From NCBI RefSeq assembly GCF_000970855.1, contig NZ_KQ034047.1, forward strand, positions 501,820 to 565,819: a stretch of 64,000 nt of DNA, read 5' to 3'. Source of the DNA: Lactobacillus helsingborgensis (GTDB lineage Bacteria > Bacillota > Bacilli > Lactobacillales > Lactobacillaceae). Below are positions 8,652-17,392 of the stretch, one piece after another (within the stretch, counting starts at the first letter, position 1; each line of letters begins with the position of its first letter). A model generated the notes under the pieces. That model worked only from the letters and a program-made list of their open reading frames with translations. It made no database searches and was not told where the DNA came from. The translations under genes were made by a program, and so were the position numbers.

Positions 8652-10553
8652 TCATATCATAGTTTGATCATTCCTCACAATATTAAAGTATTGTTGTAGT
8701 TCAGAATCACCATTTTTAATTTCCAGTAATCCTTTGCTAGGGTCAAGAATTATAATCTGTAAACTAAAAATCTTATGACAATTTATATATACAGGCCGCT
8801 TAAACTTAAGAACAAAATAACGTTTCTTAATTTTGTGGGGGCCCAGAAGCGTGAGGTACATATTATAAGGGTATGCATGGTAGCCTTCATTTAATATTAA
8901 AGCTTCAACATAACTAACAAAATTGTTTTTATGCGTTTGGGGGATGCCTAGTTGTTTAATCAAATGATTAGCTACTATGTCCTGAATTTTTCCTTTTAAA
9001 GCATCTATTTTAATTATTACTGGCCGCTTAAAATAATTGGCAATTGAGCCAATTGTTCGTTTAGTGGACAGTATTCTTTGCCACAGAGCCATTCTTAGCC
9101 CATCATCCGAAAAAAAGGAAAAAGTTATTTTGGGAATATTTATATTTTTATAACCTGGTTTAGTTTTTGAGGAAACTAATAAATAATCATATTTCGAATA
9201 ATCAATATTTTCCAATTCATAAGAATAAACAAAAGTATATTTTGCATTATACTTATTTAAATTAAGTTTGCCTATTAAGTGTTCACTGGCTGATTTACCA
9301 TAATCGTTTACAACCAAGAAGTTAGTGGGAAAGTAACTGTTTTGCTTTTGATGAATTTTACTATATAAGCCCAGAACTATATCGTTAAACAGGCTGTCAT
9401 TTAACTCTTTTTTATTATAATCAGCACAAGAATTATATAAAGCAACTGTTAAAGAACTTGAAGCAAAAATTTGGCGAGCAACCTTTTCAGTTGCTAGTTC
9501 TAAATTGAAGCAAACAAAGTCATATTTTTTCTTAAGGTATCTGATAAAAAAACTGCGATAAATGTATGAAGCAATATCAGAACCTTTATTAATGCATAGT
9601 GACAATTGCTCTTTTAAAACAGCACAAACTTGTTCAACCTGTACTTGTACTTGCTGAGACCAGGTTTTTAATTTATTCAGATCAGGAATCTGATCAATTT
9701 CGGAATTAATTAGTAAAAAAATAGCTAAGCATAGTTCTTCTTTGATACTATTTTTAATTAATTTCGCTGCAATTATAAATGCCTTGTTATGCATCAATTC
9801 AACTTTAAAATTATAATCAATTTTTAAACTAATATCTGGCCGTAATTTATAAATCAGCAGATATTTTGTTACTTGCTTGAAGCCATTATCCGTTAAAGGG
9901 AAATCATATTCATGAACTAATTGGAGTAAAGTCTGACTTTTATTTAGTAATTCAGTTTTAGTAACACCATATTCAGTAAAAGCATATTCTGGTAGCAAAG
10001 CGTCTTTTTGTTCAAAACTATATATATCAAATAAATCTATCAAACATGAACGAACAGCACCCGTTTTGCCTACTACTTTCATGCCATAGTATGGAACAGA
10101 TTTTACTTTTAAATTATAAATACTAAAAAATTTTTTTACATCGCGCATATCTTTTTTGATAGTCGCGGTACTAAAATTTAGTTTTCTCGCCAACTGGTCG
10201 ATTTTGATGTAGTTTGGACTCGCACACAGAAATCTGCAAATTTTAGCAATACGTAACTTATTACGAAACAAGTAATTAAACTTGAGATTTAAATATTCAG
10301 AGCAATTCTCCTTTAATAATTTCAACCAGTCACTTTCTGCCAAAGAATAATCAAGCAAATATCCTTTAGCTCTTTGATTGATAATTTTGACATCATGACC
10401 GTTATTACGTAAAGCCTTATTAATCTGCTCAAATTCTGTATTCAGCGTCCGCGCTGAAATTCCGCTTTTATTTTTTAATTCAGAAATAGTAAGTAAATCA
10501 TTGTTTAAAAAAAGATTTAACAAATCAATTTCACGGTAAGTTAAATTCAACAT
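8652..10553 (-). CDS. BglG/Mga-type HTH regulator of the adjacent PTS operon
   Basis: 633 aa. Two N-terminal helix-turn-helix units are visible (residues ~1-65 with LTISELKNKSGISARTLN, and ~100-150 with KIDQLARKLNFSTATIKKDM). A long helical middle resembles degenerate PRD domains, and a C-terminal part near residues 400-470 (FLVVNDYGKSASEHLIGKL) is EIIB-like. I see no EIIA domain and no AAA+ module, so it is not a LevR-type sigma-54 activator. It is the last gene downstream of the PTS genes in the same direction, with AAGGAAG upstream, so it likely senses and controls this PTS. Inducer unknown. Confidence 0.75.
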   Translation of the reverse strand: MLNLTYREIDLLNLFLNNDLLTISELKNKSGISARTLNTEFEQINKALRNNGHDVKIINQRAKGYLLDYSLAESDWLKLLKENCSEYLNLKFNYLFRNKLRIAKICRFLCASPNYIKIDQLARKLNFSTATIKKDMRDVKKFFSIYNLKVKSVPYYGMKVVGKTGAVRSCLIDLFDIYSFEQKDALLPEYAFTEYGVTKTELLNKSQTLLQLVHEYDFPLTDNGFKQVTKYLLIYKLRPDISLKIDYNFKVELMHNKAFIIAAKLIKNSIKEELCLAIFLLINSEIDQIPDLNKLKTWSQQVQVQVEQVCAVLKEQLSLCINKGSDIASYIYRSFFIRYLKKKYDFVCFNLELATEKVARQIFASSSLTVALYNSCADYNKKELNDSLFNDIVLGLYSKIHQKQNSYFPTNFLVVNDYGKSASEHLIGKLNLNKYNAKYTFVYSYELENIDYSKYDYLLVSSKTKPGYKNINIPKITFSFFSDDGLRMALWQRILSTKRTIGSIANYFKRPVIIKIDALKGKIQDIVANHLIKQLGIPQTHKNNFVSYVEALILNEGYHAYPYNMYLTLLGPHKIKKRYFVLKFKRPVYINCHKIFSLQIIILDPSKGLLEIKNGDSELQQYFNIVRNDQTMI

Positions 10554-10607
10554 TGTTTTGCGGTCTTCCTTTTTAAGACAATATTAATACTTACTTTAAC
10601 TTAAAAC

Positions 10608-11666
10608 TTATGCTTTTTCTAATAATGACTTTCGTAAACTCAAATATTCTGATTCAGTCAAACCCAACTTGTTAGTTGCATACTGATAAATTGTGCCGTA
10701 TTCGCGCGTTATTTTGGTAATTGAAGCAGTAATAAATTCTGCTCTAGTGTCAAAAAGGGCATACATATAATCCGCAATTGCTTTATTACCAGTTTGTTGC
10801 AAAAATTTTTGATAGTAACGAGCATTTTTCTTAACGCGTGCTCGTTTAGTTAGCATGTAATCATAAACCAATAATTCTGACGGTACACTGAGAATTCCTT
10901 CCAAAACCATGAAACCAAAGCCAGTTCTGTCTTTACCGCCACGGCAATGTTGCAAGCTGGGTAAATACTTACTTTGGGCCGTAACTTTGATAGTATTACT
11001 AAAAGCCTCTAAGCTTGCAGGACTACCGACAAAGGACTCTTGCTGTCTGATCATTTGATCATTACCAGTTTCTCCTTTAGCCAACGCTTCTTTAGCCCTT
11101 TCCTTCATATCCTTTCCGGTATCTAAGTTTTGGGCTCTGCCGGCTATGGCAGCTGTTTCTGCATTAGGATCAAAATTAAAAGTATGAATTGCAGGATCAA
11201 TAACAGGGTCAGGCGTATCTTTAACTTCAATTGCACCACGAAAATCAATTATTGAATTTAACCCCAAATTTTTAACAAAAGTATAGCCAGAAGGCTCTAA
11301 ATTGTGCAAATAATCGGAGCGATAAACTTGCCCCCATTTGATTCTCATGCCATCACTTGTGCGATAGCCACCAATATCGCGCAGATTATACATCCCTGGG
11401 ACAGGCAGTATACGATAACCAAATAACAAAGGCTCGTAATTCTTAAAATTTAGAATGAAATAAGTTGGCCTAACAGTTGAGTAAGTAAATTGAAAGCTGA
11501 CCTGAGTTTTATTACTGGTTAACAAATACTTTTTTTCTTTAGTATATTTATCATTATTCAGAGTCCAATATAATTCATAATCAGGTAAATTCTGCTCATC
11601 AGTCTTAATATCTACTTCCGTTTGTCCATCATCTAAAACATATGCTTCTGCGTAGTCGATTTTCAT
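10608..11666 (-). CDS. Protein tyrosine/dual-specificity phosphatase family protein in PTS operon
   Basis: 352 aa. An N-terminal ~85-residue beta-rich segment precedes a Y_phosphatase3-type domain: NLRDIGGYRTSDGMRIKWG at 94-112, the IIDFRG strand near 139, and the P-loop HCRGGKDRTG at 240-249 with catalytic Cys241. The family dephosphorylates phosphotyrosine proteins or phosphoinositides/sugar phosphates. Its ATG shares one base with the EIIB stop (TAATG), so it is firmly part of the PTS operon. A role in dephosphorylating the imported sugar phosphate or a PTS/regulator protein is inference. There is no signal peptide, so it is cytosolic. Confidence 0.85.
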   Translation of the reverse strand: MKIDYAEAYVLDDGQTEVDIKTDEQNLPDYELYWTLNNDKYTKEKKYLLTSNKTQVSFQFTYSTVRPTYFILNFKNYEPLLFGYRILPVPGMYNLRDIGGYRTSDGMRIKWGQVYRSDYLHNLEPSGYTFVKNLGLNSIIDFRGAIEVKDTPDPVIDPAIHTFNFDPNAETAAIAGRAQNLDTGKDMKERAKEALAKGETGNDQMIRQQESFVGSPASLEAFSNTIKVTAQSKYLPSLQHCRGGKDRTGFGFMVLEGILSVPSELLVYDYMLTKRARVKKNARYYQKFLQQTGNKAIADYMYALFDTRAEFITASITKITREYGTIYQYATNKLGLTESEYLSLRKSLLEKA

Positions 11667-12157
11667 TAGTTTTTTCCTTGCACTTGTTCAATATATTCTT
11701 TGATTGGTGTAGGCGTATCATAAGCCGCCATTTGAAAGTTTATTTCCAGTCCTGAGTCAACCAATTTGTCTAGAGCATCCTTTTCTTCTGGAGTAAAGCA
11801 CAAGTCATTGTTGTAGCGAATTGTGCGTTCTTTACGCTCTCTCATACCACCAAAATTAATTGACTTAATGTCAACCCCGCCTTCAATTAAGTGCAATAAA
11901 TCAAGGGTACTGGTCAATATTAAAAACGTGGTCTTCTTTATAGGATTTTTCTTGTAAACTCGAATAAATTTATCAACTCCAAAAACATGCACGATATAGC
12001 CAGGAGCAGCCATTTTCAACACTTGCTCTTGTACTGGGTTACTAGCTGCCCTATCACTGATGCATATAATTTGCTCAGCACCAACATGACGCAGCCAGGA
12101 ACTGGCAACCTGACCGTGAATTAATCTGTCATCAATACGAGTCCACTTGATTGGCAT
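11666..12157 (-). CDS. PTS mannose/fructose/sorbose family EIIB
   Basis: 163 aa, typical length. The active-site segment RIDDRLIHGQV carries the phosphorylatable His14. EIIB passes phosphate from EIIA to the sugar during transport through IIC-IID. It is a separate protein from EIIA (in many ManX proteins the two are fused), and the two genes overlap by 26 nt. GAAGGAG precedes the ATG. The substrate cannot be told from sequence. Confidence 0.95.
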   Translation of the reverse strand: MPIKWTRIDDRLIHGQVASSWLRHVGAEQIICISDRAASNPVQEQVLKMAAPGYIVHVFGVDKFIRVYKKNPIKKTTFLILTSTLDLLHLIEGGVDIKSINFGGMRERKERTIRYNNDLCFTPEEKDALDKLVDSGLEINFQMAAYDTPTPIKEYIEQVQGKN

Positions 12158-12575
12158 TTTGCTTCTCTCCTTCTTTTGCTTTTTCAGTAATATTCACTAA
12201 CGCTTGCGGATATGTTCTTTCAATAATCTTCTTAGCTTCTACTAAATTTTCAGGATTGCTTAAGCATAGTTCCAGTAAAACTGGCATATTTAGCCCCGAA
12301 TAAACTAAGACATTTTCATTTGTCAAAGTTAAATACGTAGACACATTAGCAGGGGTGCCACCAAAAATATCAACTAAGATAAGAGTTTCCGCATTTTTTT
12401 CGTTGAGAGCTTTTAATTTAGTCTGAATCTCATCAAGACTTTCTTCATAAGTTTTACCTTTAGTAACAGATAAAACTGCAACATTTTTTTGCGGCAGTCC
12501 AATAATCATTTCAGCCGACTTTAATGCTTCCTGAGCAAACAAGCCGTGACTGGCCAAGATAATATTTATAGCCAT
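12132..12575 (-). CDS. PTS mannose/fructose/sorbose family EIIA
   Basis: 147 aa. The start MAINIILASHGLFAQEAL holds the active His10 (the ASHG motif), and LVDIFGGTPANVS is the second conserved stretch of the fold. It accepts phosphate from HPr and donates it to EIIB. An extension of ~15 charged residues (KEGEKQNANQ) reaches into the EIIB gene overlap. AGGAGG lies six bases before the start. Confidence 0.95.
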   Translation of the reverse strand: MAINIILASHGLFAQEALKSAEMIIGLPQKNVAVLSVTKGKTYEESLDEIQTKLKALNEKNAETLILVDIFGGTPANVSTYLTLTNENVLVYSGLNMPVLLELCLSNPENLVEAKKIIERTYPQALVNITEKAKEGEKQNANQVDSY

Positions 12576-12593
12576 CAGTAACCTCCTTACAAA

Positions 12594-13430
12594 TTATTTA
12601 ATAATTCCCATTACTGCTAAAACTGTACCCAAAATCAAAATAGCAAATATTAGCCAAGTTAAATATTTACGTGGTAAATATGAGTGTAATTTATAAAGAC
12701 CTAAGGTAAACAGCAAAGGTAACAGCTTTGGCATCACGCCGTCTAATAATTTTTGGATGACAATTTTTGTACCCTTGGTATAAATTACTGTACCAACATT
12801 TATCTTGACGTATTGGGCAATGAGCGCACCTATAACCATGACACCGATCGCTGTTGAAATATTAATTATCTTTTGCATAACCTTCTTTTGGTTACCACTT
12901 TTAATAAATTCTGTGCCCTTTTCGTAACCAAAAATAATTCCATAATATTTAACAACAATATTAATTCCGTTATAAATGACGAACATCAATATAGGTCCTA
13001 ATACATTTCCTTGTAATGCATAAGCTGCACCGATACTACCGGCAATAGCCTGAATGGTTATTTTAAAGACACTGTCACCAATACCAGCTAATGGTCCCAT
13101 CATTCCGGCTTTGATAGCAACAACTGCTTCTTTTTCATCCTCGCTGGTTGTCTCTTCAACAGCTGCGGTAATTCCCAGAATCATACCTGTTGCCGTAATT
13201 TGTGATAAAAAGTAGGTCAGATGGCGCTTCATAGCTTCTATTCTAAGTTCCTTATTATCACCATAAAGACGGCGAATAATTGGTACCATCGCATTTAAAA
13301 AGCCAATAGCTTGGGTCAAGACCAGCGTCGAAGTAACGTTTAGTCCCCAAATTTGCAATCGCCAAAAGACTTTATTTAAATCCTTACGGGTAATTTTTTT
13401 ACTATTTTTAGTTTCTACTTCATTACTCAT
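12594..13430 (-). CDS. PTS mannose/fructose/sorbose family EIID
   Basis: 278 aa. The soluble N-terminal start KITRKDLNKVFWRLQIWG, EAMKRHLTYFLSQ, and GMMGPLAGIGDSVFKIT are EIID signatures. The C-terminus carries the membrane segments (GVMVIGALIAQYV, LTWLIFAILILGTVLAVMGI). With IIC it forms the membrane channel. The start overlaps the EIIC stop by 4 nt (ATGA), a coupled pair. Confidence 0.95.
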   Translation of the reverse strand: MSNEVETKNSKKITRKDLNKVFWRLQIWGLNVTSTLVLTQAIGFLNAMVPIIRRLYGDNKELRIEAMKRHLTYFLSQITATGMILGITAAVEETTSEDEKEAVVAIKAGMMGPLAGIGDSVFKITIQAIAGSIGAAYALQGNVLGPILMFVIYNGINIVVKYYGIIFGYEKGTEFIKSGNQKKVMQKIINISTAIGVMVIGALIAQYVKINVGTVIYTKGTKIVIQKLLDGVMPKLLPLLFTLGLYKLHSYLPRKYLTWLIFAILILGTVLAVMGIIK

Positions 13431-14245
13431 AGGTCGTACCCCGTATCTTCATCAACTTGCTGATTATTAGAACTACTATTTTCTGAACCCATTTCGTTTT
13501 GCTTATCTATAATTTCCATAATGTAGGAATAGATCACGGCAAAAATTAAAGAAATTAAGGTAACTGGCAAAATGCCTAAGTTTAAATAGGCTGATAAAAC
13601 AAAGCCAAAAATTAAGAATGGCCACAATGTGCCCTTCATCATCATTGTCATTAAGATGGATAATCCCACAGCAGGCAATAAAGATGACGCTGTTCCCAAA
13701 CCATTTAAGATGTTGCTTGGTACAACAGCCAGTATTTTATCAATTATGCCCTTTTGGAAATAAACAAACAGAAATGTTGGTACTGCTCGAATTGAAAACT
13801 GTATGAGAAAAGCAACAATATTTATTTGCATTATCCCACTTAAATCTCCTTTATCAGCCAATCTTTGAGCCCATGGTTCGAAAAACTGTTTTAATACCCG
13901 CGTAACTACTATTAACTGTTGAATTAAAACGGCTACAGTAGTGGCGGCAGCGACTCCAGCAGCAATTCCTTTTGGTGTAGCACCTGTTCCTGAAGTAATT
14001 GAAACAGTAACTCCGATAATTGTCCCGACAATCATATCTGGTGTTTGATAACCCGCCATGTTGCCTAGTCCCATCCACATTAATTCCAATGTAGCGGAAA
14101 TCACGAGTGCCGTTGGCAAATCTCCCAGGATTAATCCTACAACCGGTCCAACTAGCAAGGGTCTCCGAAACATTTGTGGTCCTTGATCGTCAAATGAACA
14201 ATATCCTGCCCAAATTGCGATCAGCAAAGCTTTTACAAGACTCAT
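13427..14245 (-). CDS. PTS mannose/fructose/sorbose family EIIC
   Basis: 272 aa with about seven hydrophobic segments. RPLLVGPVVGLILGDLPTAL and ELMWMGLGNMAGYQTPD are EIIC hallmarks of this family. It is the first gene of the operon, which runs IIC-IID-IIA-IIB-phosphatase-regulator. AGGAG precedes the ATG. A cre-like site about 60-75 bp upstream implies catabolite control by CcpA. The C-terminal 25 residues are polar and Asn/Ser-rich. Confidence 0.94.
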   Translation of the reverse strand: MSLVKALLIAIWAGYCSFDDQGPQMFRRPLLVGPVVGLILGDLPTALVISATLELMWMGLGNMAGYQTPDMIVGTIIGVTVSITSGTGATPKGIAAGVAAATTVAVLIQQLIVVTRVLKQFFEPWAQRLADKGDLSGIMQINIVAFLIQFSIRAVPTFLFVYFQKGIIDKILAVVPSNILNGLGTASSLLPAVGLSILMTMMMKGTLWPFLIFGFVLSAYLNLGILPVTLISLIFAVIYSYIMEIIDKQNEMGSENSSSNNQQVDEDTGYDL

Positions 14246-14305
14246 TAACGTACTCCTTTCATCTAAATAACTTTTTAGTTATTCAATTAATACATTGTCA
14301 GTATA

Positions 14306-14319
14306 AAATAGCGCTTTCA
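14306..14319 (-). promoter_or_regulatory. cre-like CcpA site upstream of the PTS operon
   Basis: TGAAAGCGCTATTT on the minus strand matches TGWAANCGNTNWCA at 12 of 14 positions, including the central CG. The identical 14-mer recurs at 30580-30593 before the MFS gene. Confidence 0.6.
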
Positions 14320-14388
14320 TAACCTCCATGGATTTTTTATCGCTTAATATTGCAAAAAAATAGTAGGAAGTCAGCTTAAAAGTAATCA

Positions 14389-14429
14389 AATAAACCAAGC
14401 TTATATTATTTATACAAACTTGGTTTATT
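14389..14429 (-). terminator. Hairpin downstream of the ABC-ATPase remnant
   Basis: AATAAACCAAG (14389-14399) pairs perfectly with 14419-14429 around a 19-nt AT-rich loop. A weak T-rich stretch follows on the minus strand. It may be the former terminator of the lost ABC gene. Confidence 0.4.
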
Positions 14430-14514
14430 ATATTTTGAAAATTGCAATTTTCGGTTTTATTATTTTTACATTTTTTTAATTATTTTTATCATCTCTTATA
14501 AATCAAAAGTATAG

Positions 14515-14719
14515 TCACTCTTGATTTAACAAGATATTGCCTGATCGCATTTTCTTAAATGCAATATCAATATCATCTGTATCTGTCGCCTGCAGCATTT
14601 GGCTAAGATTACCTTGAAAAACACACTTTTTGTTGCCAACGAATACAATATGCGCCTGCATGGAATTTAATTTATCCAACTGGTGCAAAGTAATAATAAC
14701 TTTCGAAAATTGTAATTTT
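14515..14719 (-). pseudogene. C-terminal remnant of an ABC transporter ATPase, cut by the IS30-like element
   Basis: The fragment SKVIITLHQLDKL followed by AHIVFVGNKKCVFQGNL matches the region after Walker B of ABC ATPases (the switch-His strand VIIxTHxLDE, then the DRIVFLxxGKxxFxG strand). Walker A, signature and Walker B are absent; upstream sequence is the IS terminal repeat, and the rest of the gene is not found beyond the element, where kdgK begins. The insertion therefore came with, or was followed by, deletion of the ATPase N-terminus. Not functional. Confidence 0.6.
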
Positions 14720-15571
14720 AAGTTGAACACCCTACTTGATCTGATAGTTGCAATCTAATCTTCTTTCATATAATTCATCGGGTGTGTGGTAGGCTAAGAT
14801 CTTGCGGGGCAGGTTATTGCACCAGTCCTCAATGCCATAGATTTGCCTTAAGTCATAATCCTTGATGGACTGACCTTTAGGAATGAAGCGCCGGATTAGC
14901 CGGTTGTGCCGCTCAACCCCGCTCTTCTTACAAGAAGTATCAGGGTGCGCGTAGTAGACCAGCGTCTGCGCTGCTTGTTCTAACTGGGCTAAATCCGCAA
15001 ACTCAGAACCATTATCCGTGGTAATGGTCTTAAAGACTTCGTGCCAGTGTTCCTGGTATTGGCTGCGCAATGTTTTAAAGGCCGCCATGACGCTGGCAGC
15101 CGTCTTATCCTTAATCGGGATAATCATGAATTTGCGGGTCATGCGTTCATACAGGGTTAAAAGGGCCTGGTCATCTTTGGTATTATGTCCTTAAAACTAA
15201 GTCGCACTCCCAGTGACCAAACTCGCGGCGCTGGTTAATAGCAGCAGGCCGTTCACTAATACTGCGGCCCAGCTGGCGTTTATGCTGGCGTACCCGTTTG
15301 GCTTTCGTCTTACGGCTTAAGCACTCAGGCAAGTCAGTTGCCTTAATCTGTAATAAATCAAGTTCCACATAATGATAAAGCGTCTTGGTGCAGACTGTTT
15401 CATTCCGGACAAAGACGCCGCTGGCTAAGGCGCGACCGGCACAGGCATCAAGCGAGTTCATTGGAGACTTCTTTCTAGAATTAGGTTGGTAATTACATTC
15501 TATCAAAGAAGTCCAATGGACTTTTTTCATTTTCTAATCAGGGCAAGTGTTCAACTTCATTTTACAATTTA
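14706..15571 (-). mobile_element. IS30-family insertion sequence, internally truncated
   Basis: Imperfect ~25-bp terminal inverted repeats are visible: left 14706-14730 and right 15547-15571 share the inner 11-mer AAGTTGAACAC exactly and AATTGTAA further out. Between them lies a broken IS30 transposase. At ~866 bp it is shorter than the usual ~1.05-1.1 kb, consistent with loss of the transposase N-terminal region. No clear target duplication can be recognised. It sits between kdgK and an ABC-ATPase stub, so it marks a rearrangement point. Confidence 0.75.
14732..15530 (-). pseudogene. IS30-family transposase, frameshifted and N-terminally truncated
   Basis: Two pieces: 15530-15183 (starting MKKVHWTS, containing VCTKTLYHYVELDLLQIK and GHWECDLVL) and 15142-14732 (MTRKFMIIPIKDKTAASV, the TTDNGSEFADL strand and KSGVERHNRLIRRFIPKG). 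These are the IS30 DDE core. Reading through the gap needs one base removed near 15190: DLVL then GHNTKDDQALLTLYERMT in the other frame. The N-terminal helix-turn-helix domain is mostly missing. The element should not be self-mobile. Confidence 0.85.
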
Positions 15572-15578
15572 CCACTTT

Positions 15579-16604
15579 TTATCTTAATACACGCATATTA
15601 CCTTGTTTAGCCATTACCGCTTGAATTTCTGCATCACTAACTAAGTTAAAATCACCGCTAATAGTTAATTTTAAGACGCTGGCTGCTAAGGCATAATTAA
15701 GCATCTTTTCCTTAGAAAAATGATGCACCAAGCCATGAACTAAACCGGCACCAAAAGCATCACCAGAAGCTACACCTTCCCAGACATGCATTTGATAGAC
15801 TGGTGCCTGAAAAACCTCACCATGATCAACCATCAAAGCAGTCCACTTTGAATCCTCAACCGAATGAATATCTCTTAAAATGCTGGCTACTGTCTGACAT
15901 TTAGGATATTTACGCGAAATTTCTTTCATCCCTTGAATAAATGTTTCTCTTTGCTCAATACCATGACTCATATCGTTATCAAAAGCTTTGATCCCTAAAG
16001 TCGCCTCAAAGTCTTCATCATGTGCAAGACAAATATCTACATAAGGCATTAATTTTGCCATTGCTATCTGAGCATCCTTAGGTGACCACATTTTTCCCCT
16101 ATAATTAAGGTCACAGATAACCTTAATATCATGCTTTGCGCAATATTGACAAGCCGCCAAAAGTGCTTTTTGCAATGCAGAAGAAATCGCGGGCGTAATT
16201 CCTGAAAAGTAAAAATAACCCGCATCTTGCAAAATTTGGTCCCAGTCATATTCTTCAGCCGGCGCCACAGCAAAAGAACTTCCTGCCCGATCATAAACTA
16301 CACTGGTATTGCGGATGCTGGCTCCCTTTTCGAAAAAATAAATGCCTAAGCGTGGTCCGCCCCGATGAATTTCACTGGTATCTACCCCATAACAACTTAG
16401 CGCTCCTAATGCTGCCTGACCAATAGCATGAGCTGGTACTTTAGAAACAAATTGAGCATTATCACCTAATAGAGCCAGTGATACGGCTACATTTGCTTCT
16501 GCTCCTCCATATAGACCAGAAAAGCTATCTGTTTGAATGATACGCTCGTTTTCACGCGGCTTCAGACGCAACATAATTTCACCAAAAGTGACAACCTTTT
16601 GCAT
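15579..16604 (-). CDS. kdgK: 2-dehydro-3-deoxygluconokinase (KDG kinase)
   Basis: 341 aa, PfkB/ribokinase family. GGAEANVAVSLALLG (33-47) and the anion-hole/catalytic ASGDAFGAG (279-287, Asp282) are intact. It phosphorylates 2-keto-3-deoxygluconate to KDPG, which the product of the upstream eda splits to pyruvate and glyceraldehyde-3-phosphate. I chose the ATG at 16604, with TAGGTGA six bases upstream, over GTG/ATG codons at 16613/16610; it starts just after the eda stop. The adjacent IS30 relic ends 8 bp after the stop codon. Confidence 0.92.
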   Translation of the reverse strand: MQKVVTFGEIMLRLKPRENERIIQTDSFSGLYGGAEANVAVSLALLGDNAQFVSKVPAHAIGQAALGALSCYGVDTSEIHRGGPRLGIYFFEKGASIRNTSVVYDRAGSSFAVAPAEEYDWDQILQDAGYFYFSGITPAISSALQKALLAACQYCAKHDIKVICDLNYRGKMWSPKDAQIAMAKLMPYVDICLAHDEDFEATLGIKAFDNDMSHGIEQRETFIQGMKEISRKYPKCQTVASILRDIHSVEDSKWTALMVDHGEVFQAPVYQMHVWEGVASGDAFGAGLVHGLVHHFSKEKMLNYALAASVLKLTISGDFNLVSDAEIQAVMAKQGNMRVLR

Positions 16605-16609
16605 ACCCA

Positions 16610-17260
16610 TCACCTATTTTCTTTAATTCGCAGATATTCTTTGCGATATAACTTAGCTTGCTCAGTTACTGCCGCATAATTTCCTTTGGCAGCAGCTGCA
16701 GTCAAATTGCTGCCCGCACCTACTACAGTGACGCCAGCTTCGAACCACTCGTGCATATTGCTTAAGTTAACACCACCAGTCGGCATAATATTAGCTTGGG
16801 GTAAAGGTGCTTTAACAGCCTTAACAAAGCCAGGTCCCATGGTACTTCCCGGGAAAACTTTAACAATCTCTGCACCATAGCGCATAGCCGTTTGAATTTC
16901 ACTCACAGTCATACAACCTGGTATATAAGGTACCTGATACTCATTACACAAAAATGCGGTATTCTGGTCGAAAGTAGGAGCTACAATAAATTTGGCTCCT
17001 GCCAAAAGTGCAATTCTTGCAGTTACTGCATCCAAAACTGTGCCGGCACCAATCACAACATCTGTGTCTTTAGCATATTTTGTACTTAGTTTTTGTATAA
17101 TTTCTGAAGCATTAGGCACAGTAAAAGTTAATTCAATCGCTTTAATTCCACCGTTAATACAGGCATTGGCAGTTTTCTCAGCTTCTTCAGGAGAGTTTCC
17201 TCTAACTACTGCAACTATTCCTGCATTTTTGATAGCTAAAAGTGTTTCTGATTCTTGCAT
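16610..17260 (-). CDS. eda: KDPG/KHG aldolase
   Basis: 216 aa from the ATG at 17260 (AAAGGA six bases upstream; the in-frame ATG at 17275 lacks a site). Class I aldolase barrel: GIVAVVRG (14-21), catalytic Glu43 in IELTF, GAGTVLD (71-77), PTFDQ, and the Schiff-base Lys134 in EIVKVFPGS. It cleaves 2-keto-3-deoxy-6-phosphogluconate. With kdgK it forms a two-gene unit divergent from a LacI-type regulator. No hexuronate isomerase, dehydratase or transporter is in the window. Confidence 0.93.
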   Translation of the reverse strand: MQESETLLAIKNAGIVAVVRGNSPEEAEKTANACINGGIKAIELTFTVPNASEIIQKLSTKYAKDTDVVIGAGTVLDAVTARIALLAGAKFIVAPTFDQNTAFLCNEYQVPYIPGCMTVSEIQTAMRYGAEIVKVFPGSTMGPGFVKAVKAPLPQANIMPTGGVNLSNMHEWFEAGVTVVGAGSNLTAAAAKGNYAAVTEQAKLYRKEYLRIKENR

Positions 17261-17292
17261 TGTAAGTCCTTTCATTACTCTTTTTGTCTTAT

Positions 17293-17306
17293 GGTAAACC
17301 TTTACC
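17293..17306. promoter_or_regulatory. LacI-type operator candidate before eda
   Basis: GGTAAA-CC-TTTACC is a palindrome of 6-bp arms, 33 bp upstream of the eda start. It lies between a possible -35 (TTGAAT) and -10 (TACCAT) on the minus strand and faces the divergent LacI-family gene, so it is the best candidate operator of that regulator. Confidence 0.5.
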
Positions 17307-17355
17307 CAAAATAATTCAATGACGTTTTTCGCGGACCCGTCAGTTTTTGGTTATT

Positions 17356-17364
17356 TGCTATAAT
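17356..17364 (+). promoter_or_regulatory. Extended -10 promoter of the LacI-type regulator
   Basis: TTGCTATAAT carries a perfect TATAAT (17359-17364) with the TGn extension. Transcription would start near 17371, which rules out the upstream in-frame ATG at 17363. Confidence 0.6.
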
Positions 17365-17392
17365 GAACTTAGTACAATTATTCGAGGGTATT

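Noticed and set aside
8652..14340. Sigma-54/LevR type control of the mannose-family PTS
   Set aside because: The regulator lacks an AAA+ domain, and I saw no GG-N10-GC promoter before the EIIC gene; a cre-like site was found instead.
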